From the NCBI GenBank assembly GCA_036320915.1, contig JAXBDG010000002.1, positions 3,872,001-3,936,000 of the forward strand: a DNA stretch of 64,000 nucleotides, given 5' to 3'. The stretch is from Linnemannia elongata (lineage: Eukaryota; Mortierellomycota; Mortierellomycetes; Mortierellales; Mortierellaceae). The notes under the pieces were generated by a model. It searched no databases, was not told the DNA's origin, and worked only from the letters and a program-made list of their open reading frames with translations. Below, in pieces: positions 12,701-24,068 of the stretch. Made by a program: the position numbers and the translations under genes. How positions within the stretch are numbered: the first letter of the stretch is position 1; each line of letters begins with the position of its first letter.

Positions 12701-15700
12701 CGATAAGATGGATGTAAAGAAGGCGAGACCGGTGCCTTTCTTTAGAAGAGTAGGGGATTATATATAAGGGTAAGAGCGACAGCCAAAAGTAGAGGGAAGG
12801 AGGGGAGAAAGGGGATGTGTCGAGAAGAGAGAAAAAGAAGAGTTATGGAGGCGCGCGGATGCGGATTGTAAAAGAATCAGCGGTTGTTCTGTGTTATTTG
12901 GGTGGATGGTAGGTATTGGTGTGCTGGGGATTATGAAAAAGGACGATCGCCGTTGCGAAAGTTGTGTGAGTGTATATGTGCGCGGAACGTGAGTGTGGCA
13001 AGGGTATTGGGCTGGTGTAGACGAGGGCAAAGGAAAAAGAGTGAAAAGAGAAATGAGGGCAAGGATAAAAAGGGAAGGGGGACTGTGGGACAGTTCAGAA
13101 GAAAGAAAAAAAAATGAGAGAGAGAGAGTGTGTGTGTGTGTGAATGGGGGGAGGCAAGGGGAGAAGAAGCAGAAAGGGGTAAAAACTGTGTGCAGAGGGC
13201 GAAGAGTGTCGACATAGAGTATATTCAAAGTGAAGGAGAGGAGGAAGAAGGAAGAGGAGAAGAAGAGAGTAAAGCCATAAGGAATGCCCTGGGTCATTGA
13301 ATAATCAATAGGCGAAAGAGGCGAAAAAGAGAGAGGAGGAGAATGAGGGAAAACACAGCGCGAGATAAAGAGAGTGTGAGGCGATGAGAGGAGCTTTGTT
13401 CAGGTGAGCAAAAAAGGTTGAGAAATGTATATGTGGAGGCGTGTGTCGAAATTCAGGAGCACACACACACACGGTCAGAGCACACTTGTACACATCCTGA
13501 GCAACGATGATGGTGACGAAAGACTAGCCCTATCGAGAGAATAGTATGCCTCTTGATACAATATAAAGCAAGAGAGCGAGGGGGTTGAGGTATGGATGGA
13601 AAATGACCGCAAGGAGGCACCGCGCGAATGAGCGAGAGACTGAAGAAGCAGAGAACAAGAAGATACGAGTAACAGAACGATACGCTCAACTGGCAGTCCA
13701 CTGTTAGGATATCGTATAGATCGTTGTTCAGTTGAATGCAAGGTTGCTTAGAACCATTGGTGGCAAATACAGAAAAAGAGGTCATGGCTTAATGAATTAC
13801 AACTCCTGTTCGTGATACCTCTTTCTCGCAATGGCATATCAAAAGAGAGAAGAGGGGAGTAGAAAATGGGTGAAAGAAAAAAGAAAGGGATGGTGGAAGT
13901 GAGAGAGAGGAAGAGGGGGGTTGAAAGATGCAGTGACCCCCATGAAAGTAGGTCATCACCATCATCAAGAGAAGGAGGGCATACAAAACTTCGTCATCGC
14001 GCCGCGGCGTGTATGCTTATATTTGTATGTGACCATAGCGTGCATCTCTCTCTCTCTCTCTCTCCCTCATCCTCATAAAGGGAGATGTTTACGATCCATA
14101 GACCATGTCCCGTTCACCGTGGGATAATATTAATATCCACGAACACGCTCATTTAACGCGCAGTCCCTCTGTCCTGGGAACGCGCCACGAATTCAGGGAC
14201 CGAACAAGGATAAGCACCGATCATTGACATTGGCGCATTCACGGAGAAAGAGAGAAATAAAAAAAAAAGGGCTGGACGTTGGGACGACACACACATTGAT
14301 GATGAGAGCCATGGGCCAATGCAGATAAACAACAATAACAATACCAGACATCTGGCTGTAAGGTAGACTGGCGGACATGTCAACTATGCACTCCTTATTT
14401 CTAGCATTGTTCTTCCTCTTGTCTTTGAGTCTCTTTGTTGACACCCCTTCACTTCCCTCTATTCATCCCCTTCATCCCTCTCTCTCTCTACCTCCCTGCT
14501 TCACTCTCTCCCCCCTCATCCCTACCCCCTCTTCAACAACCCCTCTTTCGCTTCCTTGTCTCTCTCTTTCTCTCGCATTCAATTTCAATATCAGATTAGC
14601 CTTGCACCCATAAAAAAAAAAAACAAGCTAAGCAAAAAATCCTCCCCCTCCAACGCGGAGGGATGGAGATGGAGTAGACTGATCTGGATAATGTGTAATC
14701 CCTTTCACGAACACACTCTAACCTCCTCCAGCTGGTAAACAATCGATGAAGGAAAAAAAAGACAGTGCCGGATGAAGGCAAGAAGAAAAAAATGCGGTTG
14801 CAACGGCCATGTCACACGCAACCCAGAGAACAAAGCAAAGGAAAACTGAGCAAAAGCGCACCATCGCATTCCTCCTTGGGCTGGGGTCAATGGCTGCGAA
14901 AAGAGAGAAAAAGTAGGGGGTTTGAGAGTAAAAAATGAACCTGAAGAAAGGGTAGGAGGGGGAGGGGATAACAAACAATAACAACACCATCAACAAAAAC
15001 AACTGTCGATGAGGACAATCTAGGAATCGACAACAACAGAGGTGAAGGGTGGATGACCAAATAAACACGTTCCAAAGCTCATTTCCACAACAGTTTTCCA
15101 TTTTGCCTTCCCAGCCGTTAGCTATGTCTCATATCTACACCATTCTGTCGGTCATACGTCAACTAGTTTGTCGTTTTTAGGTTACCTCTTGACGCGTCCA
15201 TTGGATGCCTCCGACACAAGCCTCGCTGTCGGACGCAGAGTCATCAGACTCCATAGTTGCCTCTACTTGTTGTTTTTGTTGTTGCTGATGGTAATCATCG
15301 TGCATAGACGTTGGCGGGGAAGTCATCGGATGGATTGGCAAGGACATCGAGGGGTGCATCGGCTGTCCATGAAAAGGCGACATCGAAGACGACGACTGCT
15401 GTTGCTGTTGCCTTTGAATCTTTTGTTGCTGGTTGGGGTGAGGTGGAGGTGGAGAGGCATAGTTGTGGTGAGGAGGCAGTTGGAGGTGCGGGTGGCTCAA
15501 GGTATGCGAGTGCGATCGGATGAGCTTGTTTCCTGAGGTGGAAGAAGGAGGTGGTCGGTCTCCAAAGGCAGCGCCACTGTTTACTGTTGAGGGATGTGGT
15601 GTATGAGTTGGATGGTGTGAGTGTGCGGGATATTGGAGGTGCTCGTTCATCAATGGTGGGTGTTGCTTCTGCTGCTGCTGTGATCGCTGTTGTGTCTGCT

Positions 15701-15935
15701 GTTGTTGTGAGTTCGGCAGTGGTGGAGTTTGTTGCTGATGCTGATACTGAATGTGCTGGTGAAGTTGTTGTGGCTGCTGCTGCTGTTGTTGAAGGGTTTG
15801 GAAGGACTGGTGCTGAGGCATCCCGGACTGACTTGCTTGCTGGTGGTGACCCGACTGAGGCTGAGGAGGCGTGGAAGCGTTGTCCTGGTTGTAGTTGAGC
15901 GATGGATAGCTAGCTCGACGGGCATGGTGCATCAT
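9738..15935 (-). CDS. three-repeat MYB transcription factor (870 aa)
   Basis: Six exons on the minus strand: 15935-15186, 12395-12234, 11808-11679, 11527-11345, 11222-11094 and 10996-9738, with matching phases throughout. Exon 1 encodes about 245 residues rich in Gln, His, Pro and Ser (polyglutamine runs typical of activation regions), then the first residues of MYB repeat 1, QWTRQE. It joins exon 2 (DTLLREA...) across a 2.79-kb intron. R1 spans about 246-298; R2 (GPWTPE...GKQCRERWHNHL) about 300-346; R3 (FTAKEDEL...GRPDNAIKNHF) about 352-402, with Phe in place of the first and third Trp. The DNA-binding region is followed by a basic RKRRR and a long Ser/His/Pro-rich tail. The R1R2R3 layout matches animal and plant c-Myb-type regulators, so a nuclear DNA-binding role is expected; the targets are unknown. 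Confidence 0.9.
12396..15185 (-). other. 2.79-kb intron of the MYB gene
   Basis: Bounded by donor GTAACC after the Glu of WTRQE (15185) and acceptor TATAG before GAC (12396). It interrupts MYB repeat 1 exactly between the Glu and the Asp of the W-x3-ED signature, which is why I trust it despite its length. Inside are C/T-rich tracts on the sense strand and a (TC)n run near 14045-14064, but no open frame I can recognise on either strand. It could contain regulatory elements or an alternative promoter that would yield a MYB form lacking the Gln-rich region. Confidence 0.75.
14045..14064. repeat. (TC)n dinucleotide repeat
   Basis: Nine to ten TC units on the plus strand, inside the long MYB intron. 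Confidence 0.85.
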
Positions 15936-16901
15936 GGCTACTAAAGGCTTTGTTTTGTTGCTTGCTCGAAGAGGAGGATGGGTGAAGCCCTGGTAAGTAG
16001 TTCACTTGTTGAATGTGAATCTGATCGGACAGGGATGGACGTGAGAGGGCGGAGGGTATCTTTCGTGGAAAACGCGGAGAGAGAACGAGAATGAAAGAGA
16101 TGAGAAGTAAGTAAGGATGAAGAGTTGTCTTGTGTCGTAAGAGGATAGTTTGAAAGATGCAGAAGGAAAAGAAAAGAATGGAAAGGAAAGGAAAAAAAGA
16201 AACGGACAGAAGCAAACGAAGAAAAAAGAAAGTGGAAAAGGGGGGGGGAGGGGAGTCAGCATAGAGCCTATTCAAGTAGCACGTATCGGTCGTTGGGTTT
16301 AGTCTCATTACAAACTCACTTATGACGGTGTAGTGGCGCAAAAGTAAGTGAATGGTGTAGCAAGCGAATCGACCTGTGGGTCCACTATCGTAGTTCTCTC
16401 TCTCTGGCCCTTCTTTTGGCCTTGTTCTCTTCAGCACAACACCACCTCCATACTGTCTCTCCTCTTCTTTCTGTTCTTTTGTAGCATTCTGGCACTGGGG
16501 GCTAAAAAGGCGATAAGACGCGCAAAAAGGAGACACAAAGGAAGAATGGGGGGTTGGAAGAAAGAAAGTGCTCTTCTACACTTAAGAAAAGGTAGCGCAA
16601 AACAGCGAGAACAAAGACGATCATCCTTAATGCAATTTTTCCCCCCTCTTTGCAAACAGGGGAAAGAAAAAAATAAACTTGAAAGGGGTTTGGACACCAC
16701 CATACGCATTGACGTTTTTTTTCCCTGCATCCAACCATCACCGCAACATCCTCCAACACCGAGTCCATCAACCAGTCAATGGTAATACTAACCGAAGCGG
16801 ATCCGGGCTCTGCGCGATCGCGCTGAACGTCCTCAATGGCTTGATTGTCCTGGTGCTGCTCCTTCTTCCTTTGTGCATCGAGAACAAGAGTGAGTGCTCT
16901 C
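15936..16901. other. intergenic, MYB promoter region
   Basis: 966 bp upstream of the MYB start; purine-rich on the plus strand near 16000-16250. At 16710-16900 the minus strand has an open stretch of about 60 codons (VLDAQRKKEQHQ...) that reads like protein. It could be an extra exon of the tentative gene at 16902-18193 or chance. Confidence 0.4.
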
Positions 16902-18193
16902 TTAATCTTCGATTATTCGATCCGAGAGTTTTTTTTTACTCAAGTTGCTGACAAGTAAGGAGGCGGTTTGAAAGCAAGGGGGTTTGACCCAGACTTGTTT
17001 ACCTAATGGTAACTCCGCCTTTTTGCCTTGACCCATTCGCGATAAAGAGCGACAAACCGACGGACGAAGGATGGGCGGTTGCTGAAGGGATAGGAACGCG
17101 TACTGTACATGTGCATGCAGCGAACCATCCATCACGAGCCTGGACTCATTGGTGGCGGTTTGCTTTGACGTATCTAGGAAATGGATTGGAAGAATGTGAG
17201 CCATGGAAGAAGCAATTGTTATTTCTTGCGCATATACATTCCTATGTACTGCACAAGGAGATTGCTTCAAAGACACCTAGGCTTGTTGATATGGTGAAGG
17301 CATACTGAACACATCCCCCCCTCTTTTACCACTTTAGAGTACCGATAATCCATGCGCATGCTTGAACCTATTAGGCCGAATAGGGACACCCGCCCATTGG
17401 ACGACGAGAAATGTTGTCTGTTCACCTCATAAATGTGGTTTTTTTTTGTTTACCCTCCCTTCTCTCAATCGTCCAGTCCATTTTTTTTCCGTTTGCCGCC
17501 ATGGGCCTTAGATATGCGTTGCCCTATTCCCCATTTTTGTGCTTTTTTCAAGCTCTCTTTTGCCATTTGCGCTTTCACCGTTTTTATCGTTTTTATCGTT
17601 TTTTTTTTTTTTTTTTTTTTTGCAGGATGCCTTTTTTGTTTGTTCAACAATGCCGTTTTTTTTTTGGGCCTTTTGCAAGCTGTTGTCTCTCACTCTCCAT
17701 TTTTAACACTCAATGGTAGGGGTTATGGGGGTAGGGAGAGGTTGGCACATTTCTGCTGGGTGTTTGTAACCACATACCTTCTTTGCGCAACCATGATCCT
17801 TTTTTTTCCATTGACAAGCAAAGTCGATCAGCATTGAGAGCAGCGACGGAAGCATTGTTTGAGGCGGTGGTTGTGTTTGTGGTGGTGTACCGGTTATCGA
17901 TGTTGTCACTTCCGACCACAGAAACACCATGCTTCCTCGTCTTTGTACCTCCTCCCCCCCTTGAACTCCCATTAGCAATTTCCACAAAGGATTGACATGC
18001 TACAACGAGAATGGAAATAAGCTTAGGGGGCTAAGAAGGAGGGGAGAAAGAACGAGAAAAAGAGTAGTTATTAAGCCAATAAAGGATGTGAAGTGCTCCA
18101 TCGAGTAAGGAGCTTACTTTTTTGTCCTTCCCTCGACCCTCTCGTGTACCCCCCCACTTCTCACTTACAACACTTCTCCGACCCAAGATCCAT
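16902..18193 (-). CDS. tentative small three-exon gene, unknown protein (172 aa)
   Basis: Assembled from short exons at 18193-18169, 17999-17778 and 17173-16902. The ATG at 18193 starts an eight-codon exon ending at a GTAAGT donor. Exon 2 lies between TTGTAG and GTATGT; exon 3 follows a CTCAC branch-like site and a pyrimidine-rich TTTCCTAG. Phases 1 and 1 match and the frame stays open to a TAA. The DNA upstream of 18193 is C/T-rich on this strand, like other starts here. The predicted protein is polar and Asn/Thr-rich (NRYTTTNTTTASNN), ends in SNLSKKKLSDRIIED, and matches no family I recognise. A weak alternative splices at GTAAAC (17002) into the open stretch below 16900. The plus strand of exon 3 also has a 100-codon frame (17006-17308), so the strand is not certain. 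Confidence 0.4.
17599..17621. repeat. poly(T) tract, 23 nt
   Basis: Run of 23 T on the plus strand, inside the second intron of the tentative gene at 16902-18193. Confidence 0.9.
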
Positions 18194-19114
18194 GTACCCC
18201 GATCTGGATGGTTCGTTGGTGTTCTTGGGTAGAGTTGGCGCCTTCCTTACGAGTGAGGTCGAGCGCTGGAAACGGCAATGACGCTCACTTATCGCAGAAA
18301 TTTAAATGGATTGAGGGGAGCAAGAAGAGACAGAGGTAGTAGGTGAACCAGCTTTGTGAGTAACGATAAAAGATATGGAGGATTAGAGATGGAGTGGAAC
18401 ATGAAAGTAGAGAAAGTGTAAAGAAAGAGAAGAGAAGGGGTCAATGGAATTGGAGGAGGAGAAAAAGAAGCACAAAACGAATTCACTTTCGTAGAGGCGG
18501 GATGTTATGCAACAATGTCTAGAAAATGGTCAGCGCCAGCGTTTGTTCCAGCTCCAAAGGTAACAAAGGTAAAAGAAGGAAGAACGGAAGGCTGCAAGGG
18601 GAGTGTCTCGGGTGGTGGTAACTTTTATCACTTTGTACCACTCGGGCACGTACCATTCCTTTCTTTTTTACTTCTTTCCGTCCTTCCCTGCATGCATGCA
18701 ATTCCAGTTATGTTGGTTTTTTCTTTCTCTTTCTCTTTCTTTGACGCCTTTACCCCTGATCCCGTTACCAGCAATTACGAGCTGGATGGGATGTTGTTCT
18801 TCCCGTCAAGCAACAAATGCTTTGTGGGCATATCACATTGGATATTTGTTACCTTAGTTTGCGCTCGGTACGGAGCTAAGGCTCTTTTGTTCAGGAGCAG
18901 CACGCAAGCACTCACATGCCATTTCAGACGCTGTTTTGAGAATCATATTCGCGTTGACCTTCCTCGCCTATCCATAATTACTTTGTCGAAATATTTCTTT
19001 ACTACTGCAGTCAAGCTATTCTTCGCCACTTTTCTATCCTTTTTTTTTTCGTTCCTAAAAGCACAGGACCCATGAGTTCGGGCTTAAACAAATCTACCGT
19101 TTTCTCTCTAACGT

Positions 19115-19143
19115 TCTCATCTCTCATCTCTCATCTCTCATCC
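19115..19143. repeat. CTCATCT x4 repeat
   Basis: Four tandem copies of a 7-bp CTCATCT unit within a C/T-rich stretch. Confidence 0.8.
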
Positions 19144-20054
19144 CTCTTCTCCTCCCCCTTCCTTGTTTCTCCCTTAAACAACGATTTAACCCATCCATTT
19201 ACTCGCTGAACTACCGATCACCCCTTTTCACTATTTCTCTTGACAGACGAACACTCACCGGCCCCTTTCTCACCCGACGGAGAATCCTGTTTAAGCGACT
19301 CTGGAGGAAATGACAACTCGAAGACCCCTTGGGCGAGCTAATCGAACACACACACACACAAAAAGAGGTTCTGACGCGTCATTCTTTGTTGCGCGACTCC
19401 TTAGTGTTAGTTTGACGCGTTTGTCGCGAGCAAAAGTGATAATGGACGGGGTACTAGACGATATTATTTCTTCTAACCCTCCACCTCCCCATCTCGCCTA
19501 TTTTTTTTTCCTATTCCTAGTTGCACCACCAAATTTCATCAATCAAATCATTTTTTTTTTTTTTGTTATTTCTAGAACTAGAGACCCTGTGTATTTGTAT
19601 AAAAAGTATTTCTAACCATTACCCGTGAAGAAAGGTGTTCAAAGCTGGTGATGGCCCCCAAACAAAGGACCGAATGTCCCATGACTGCCAGTGCCCTGCT
19701 TCAAGAAAGAAATAAAAATACGCGTTTCCTTGCTGGCTGAACCCATTTTCTCTTTTCGACGTACCTTTGGATAAGGTCGAGCTGCCGCGAATTATTTCCA
19801 TCCGGGGAGTCTTGAAAAACAAAATTCAGTAAAAGTCGACAGCGCTCAAGGGCGAAGCTCACCAAAAATTGGCCTGGTCGAGGAGATGTCGTGAAAAATG
19901 ATGATCCCCCAATCTACATGGAGTGTTGTCGTGCAACTAGTCCTCATGTCAGGGAAAAATAATATCTACAATCACAGCCTTCATAGCAGCCTTGACCTCT
20001 GGACTGAGAATTGGCAACACATCATGTTATTTTAAAATACACGTCCGCAATAAC

Positions 20055-20079
20055 AAAAAAAAAAAAAAAAAAAAAAAAA
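20055..20079. repeat. poly(A) tract, 25 nt
   Basis: Uninterrupted A run about 185 bp beyond the stop codon of the signal peptide peptidase gene (poly(T) on its sense strand). Confidence 0.9.
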
Positions 20080-20263
20080 GGCGATATCGAGCTCTTTTCG
20101 CTAATGTGTTTTGCTTGTGTAAAATCGAAATCAAGTAGGCAAGAGAAAGGGGATGAGAAAAATGAAAGGTAGTTTGACGGGAAAGATATTTTTTTTTTTT
20201 TTGTTTTTTTGTCATTTTATTTGCATAGTAAAAATTGACAATTGATAGATAAATAAGAAGACT

Positions 20264-21896
20264 CTACTTCTTATTCTTCTGGGCCTTGCCGCCCTTACGC
20301 TTACGCAGCTTGGGGCTCTTCTCCTGGTCCGAATCACTAGCCGACGATGCCTTTTCACTCACGACAGAATCAGTCTTGACCAAAGCAGGGACCTTCTTAT
20401 CCTCAGCAGCCTTCTTCTTCTCCTCCTGCTTCTTCTTCTCCTCCTCCTCCTTGGCCTTGGCAGCCTCAATTCCCTCCTCCGAAGTATAAGCAAAGACTTC
20501 CTTGATCTCGCCACGGATGAGTCCCATAAAGAGGACACTCAAGATACAAGCGGGAGAGAGGTACAAGAGAGCGGGCTGAGCAGCCTTGAAGGTGTGCATG
20601 ACATAGATGGTAGTGCCCAATCCGAGGGCATAGGCGATAAAGCAAGCCGTGAAGTAAGGCTTCGAGAAACGAGTCGACCGGCCGAGGTTGGGGTTCTTGG
20701 TACCAGCCAAGTGTTGATCAAACCTGAGGCAGAGGGCGACAAAGACTCCAGGGATAACAATGTCTCCCAAACCCAACATGGCAAACTGGTAGGCCTGGTC
20801 AGCGGGGAGTCCAAAGAAGAGGCGGGGGAAGATGACCTTGACGGGGGCATCAAAGTTCTTGGCGACTGAGACCATGACCTCGGTTCCAAACACCCAGAAG
20901 ATGTCGTAGAGGAAGAGACCCGAGAGGAGGATCATACCGGTCTTGAAGGAATCGAGGGCAAGGAGTTGAATGGCGTTGAGGGCGAAGCAGATGCCAAAGA
21001 TGTTGGAGGCGATCCAGTTCTTTGTCGCGACGTAGTAGCCCGAGAGGAGCACCGAGACGACCATCATGATCAGGTGAAGGATCGTGAACTTTGCAGCGTA
21101 GAGCTCTAGATGGATATTAATAAATAGAAATGTATGAGAATCAAGGTTAATTCCAACAGCCAAAACGTAACAAGAGCAAATATAAAAGAGCAAAAGAGGC
21201 TATAACACAACAACAAAGGAGCAAAAGAAAACGTACCCTTCTTCTTCTTGGTAAGGGTCAAGTGCCACTTATCGACATTGATTCCAATGAGCTTGACAAT
21301 AGGTGCAACGCAGTTGACGCCAACCTGGGTGGTGGCCATGACGCCCAAGAGTCCAAAGTAGGCGGTGAGAAGGTAGTTAACATAGGTCTTATCGACATAT
21401 CTGAAGACGAGGTAGAGACCGAACAGGGTCATCGATCCAAAGACGGGGAACATGTAGGCATCCTCGAGCGACATGGATTCTGTCACTTCGTCTTCGTCAT
21501 CCGAGTCGTCTGAATCCTCCTTGCTATCCTTCTTGCTCTTCTTCTTCTGCTTGGGGTTCTATTGTGAGAAGGGTAGCAGATCGTGATTTGTGGAGCAATT
21601 GAAAGAAGGAGCGTCTATTAGTGAAAGTTATGCGCATTCCTTCTCTGGTATAACAGAGCGAGCAATTGAAGAGAGTGCAAAGCAATTGGTAGCATTGGCG
21701 CTGGCTCGCTCAGCACTCAAGGCTGATCAGTTCTTCGAAAAGAGACGATGAGTTTCATGTGGGTTACCTTCCACTTCTTGAGAGAAGCAAACGATCCGAA
21801 GTAAATGGGCACGACGGCCATTGTGCTGAGGGCGGCGTATGCGACGTAGAGTCCCTGCTCGAGCGCCTCGGGTGATGGCTCCCACTTTTCTGTCAT
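20264..21896 (-). CDS. signal peptide peptidase, GxGD intramembrane aspartyl protease (430 aa)
   Basis: Three exons on the minus strand: 21896-21768, 21558-21237 and 21105-20264 (donors GTAACC and GTACGT). Multi-pass membrane protein with all three marks of the SPP/HM13 family: YD at Y217-D218 in FLYDIFWVFG, LGLGD with the second catalytic Asp at D265, and the QPAL motif at 327-330. Family members cleave signal-peptide remnants and type II membrane segments inside the ER membrane. A strongly charged Lys-then-Asp/Glu segment (about residues 44-65) sits in the first loop. A Lys/Glu-rich coiled-coil-like cytosolic tail (about 350-430) ends in a lysine-rich stretch, which may help ER retention. 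It reads the same way as the FAS1 gene upstream, and lies near the presenilin gene, the other GxGD protease in this window. Confidence 0.95.
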
Positions 21897-22234
21897 TGTG
21901 TTGGGTATGTGAAGGCGGTTGGAGATGTGGTGGTTGATGAAAAGGAAAAGAAGGAAAAGAAAAAGGAGAGGATGGGACGCTGCTTGAACTTTGAACCTTC
22001 ACAAAAGACGCAAAGGGCAAGGAGAGAGGGGTTTGAGAGAGGGAGAGGAGGTGGTCCCTTGGTTTGCTCTGTGGGACGCCGTGATTGGACGAGCAACATT
22101 AAATCATAATATGTTGAATCTTAAGGGTTTACTAGAAGGCTATGCTTTCTACTCGAACGAAAAAATAGCACAACGAAAACTATGTACAAAAGGGTGCCGC
22201 GCGTCCCTCAGCAATCATCTCCTTCCTCGCTGGT
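21897..22234. other. intergenic, SPP promoter
   Basis: 338 bp between the SPP start and the stop codon of the FAS1 gene. Purine-rich plus strand (C/T-rich sense strand) near 21930-21970; no gene seen. Confidence 0.5.
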
Positions 22235-24068
22235 TTAATAGTATTCCTCATAGTCATCCTCCTCCTCAAATGCCATCTCAGCAAGGTCCTCGTCAGCACT
22301 CCAGAGGGGCTGGAAGGGGTTCTCAATTTTCCCAAGGACACCCTCAACGTCGTCAAACAACGCCATGTCGTCAAACCAGGCAACAGCATCCTCAACAGCA
22401 GATCCCAAATCAACGTTACCAAGATCCCACAGTTTCTCCCAAGCAGAGCACTCCAAGGCCGTCATCTTCTCGCACCCTTTGCTACGAGGTGGAATTAAGA
22501 CCTTGTCCACAACATGGATCACACCGTTACCAGCGATCCAGTTTTCGAGACCCTGGAGTACCTGGGCCTTGCCGTTGATAATGATATCGTCACGACGGGG
22601 GGTGGCTGAGCCGGGGTGCTTGGGCTTTCGACTACCATCACCCCCATTATGTGGGTGCTTTCCGTGGCGGCTGTGGTGCTTTCCGCCCTTGTGAGGGAAG
22701 TGGTGGTCAGGCTCGCCAGGAGTGGGATCAAGCAGCCCAAACAGCTTACGGAACTTGAAGGTCTCGATTAGGTCAGTCAAACCCAAGGGCTTGTATTCAA
22801 TCCTCTTGTGGCTGCTTTCATCATTATCGGTCGACCTTCTAGCCTTTCCCTGAACATGGAGCTCAAACGCGGGAGAGTTCAAGAGGGTGTGAAGGTCAAG
22901 CCGGGGGTAGGTCGATTTGCCATCTTTTTCGGTTTTGTTCAAGATGTCGGGGGTGTAAACGACCTCGTTTGCGATCTGGTACATCGAGAAGATTTTCAAG
23001 TGCTCGCGACCTCTGTCTGAGAAGAGCCATTTCAACAACTTCTTAGGCAAGGCTGAGAAACAGGATAGGTGAGGTGATTAGCTGACATTTCTTGTCTCAA
23101 CGAACCACCATCCTTATGAATAAAGCAAACAGAGCAAAAAAAATAAATAAATAGTACCTTTCCAAGCCTTGTCGTGGGCAGCAAAGAGGGTCATGCTCTT
23201 GCCGTCGCGGACACGACCGTCAACACCAGTCTCAGTCCATGCCTTGGAAAGGTAGGTAAAGTGCATGCCACGACGCATAACCTCATCGAGAATGGTCTCG
23301 CCAGGAGGGCGAATGATGCGGTTGACACCGTGGACCATACCACCAGACAGGGCAAGCAGATCTGGCACAGTGACCTTGGCGCGGTTGACATACAAATCAG
23401 CCTTCGTGTCGTGGGAGGTCTCCGAGATCCAGAACTCTGGCTCCTCTCTCCACAACGAATTTCTAACACCCTGCACAGAGGTAGAAGGGATGCCAGGCTC
23501 GGAAAGAGAGATACGTAAGCGCTGGGGGGAGTTGTCGAGACCAGCAGAGTCAAAGAGAGTGCTTATGACGAACTCGTCATGCAGTCTTGAGGAGTTGTAG
23601 GGCTTGGGGGCGATGTGGTACATGAGTACTTCGCGCGTAGGGTAGTCAATGTCGGAGACAGAGTCAAACGCCTCGTTGGTCGGCGCAAACAGAGTAGGCT
23701 GAGTAGCTGGGTTTCCGAGAAGGGTCGTCAGATCTATGCGCATAAATATTAGAAGGGATGAGTTGTTTTGTAACTCAGAACATGTCCGAAAGGAGCCAGG
23801 CTCGGCAGTTGCATAGATGCCTACCCTTATCCTTCTGGATCAGCTCCAAGAGCTTCGAGAACTCTGGTCGCTCTCCAAGGATATCAAGGACGGTGGTTGC
23901 TGCAGTGTGGATGACCGATTGCTGCTGTCCGTTGTGAGCAGCATGATTGTCATGAAAGACAGGTGAGGCCATACATCTGTTCAGGGTGCAGCTGAACAGG
24001 ACCAAGGCCACACCCATCGAAAGTGCAACCTTCAACCACTTTCTCTGGTCCCTCGAGTGGGTGAACAT
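22235..24068 (-). CDS. FAS1 (fasciclin-like) domain protein, membrane-anchored or secreted (545 aa)
   Basis: Three exons: 24068-23825, 23733-23158 and 23052-22235; both introns are phase 1 (donors GTAGGC and GTACTA; acceptors CATAG and CTCAG). The amino terminus has a basic start, then a hydrophobic segment (about residues 14-28), a signal peptide or signal anchor. Two FAS1 domains follow. The first has TLFAPTNEAFD, a YHI-type core and GMVHGVNRIIRPP. The second ends with GNGVIHVVDKVLIPP (about 449-463). A His/Lys/Gly-rich spacer of about 20 residues (about 390-408) sits inside the second domain before its last strand. The tail is acidic and ends in Glu/Asp/Tyr. FAS1 proteins mediate adhesion or matrix contacts at the cell surface; fungal members are secreted or vacuolar. 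No ligand can be assigned. Confidence 0.9.

Larger units (their letters stand above)
18194..20263. other. 2.1-kb intergenic region
   Basis: No convincing gene. 18290-18490 is purine-rich on the plus strand, fitting the promoter of the minus-strand gene that starts at 18193. 19100-19290 is C/T-rich on the plus strand with four copies of a CTCATCT unit (about 19115-19143), resembling a plus-strand promoter, but no recognisable plus-strand protein follows. A25 lies at 20055-20079, just beyond the end of the peptidase gene. Confidence 0.45.

Noticed and set aside
12758..13297. 179-codon minus-strand frame rich in Ser, Leu, Phe, Thr
   Set aside because: Translation of C/T-rich intron DNA; low complexity, same composition in all pyrimidine-rich leaders here.
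15168..15898. Plus-strand Leu/Val-rich frames over the Gln-rich MYB exon
   Set aside because: Complement of CAG/CAA repeats; the minus strand continues into MYB repeat 1.
17006..17308. 100-codon plus-strand frame with several Trp
   Set aside because: It reads fairly like protein, but no upstream exon or promoter fits, whereas the minus strand forms a phase-consistent three-exon gene.
18515..18860. Possible plus-strand first exon MSRKWSAPAFVPAPK with donor GTAACA
   Set aside because: Upstream DNA is purine-rich, unlike other starts here, and the joined second exon stops after about 30 codons with no likeness.
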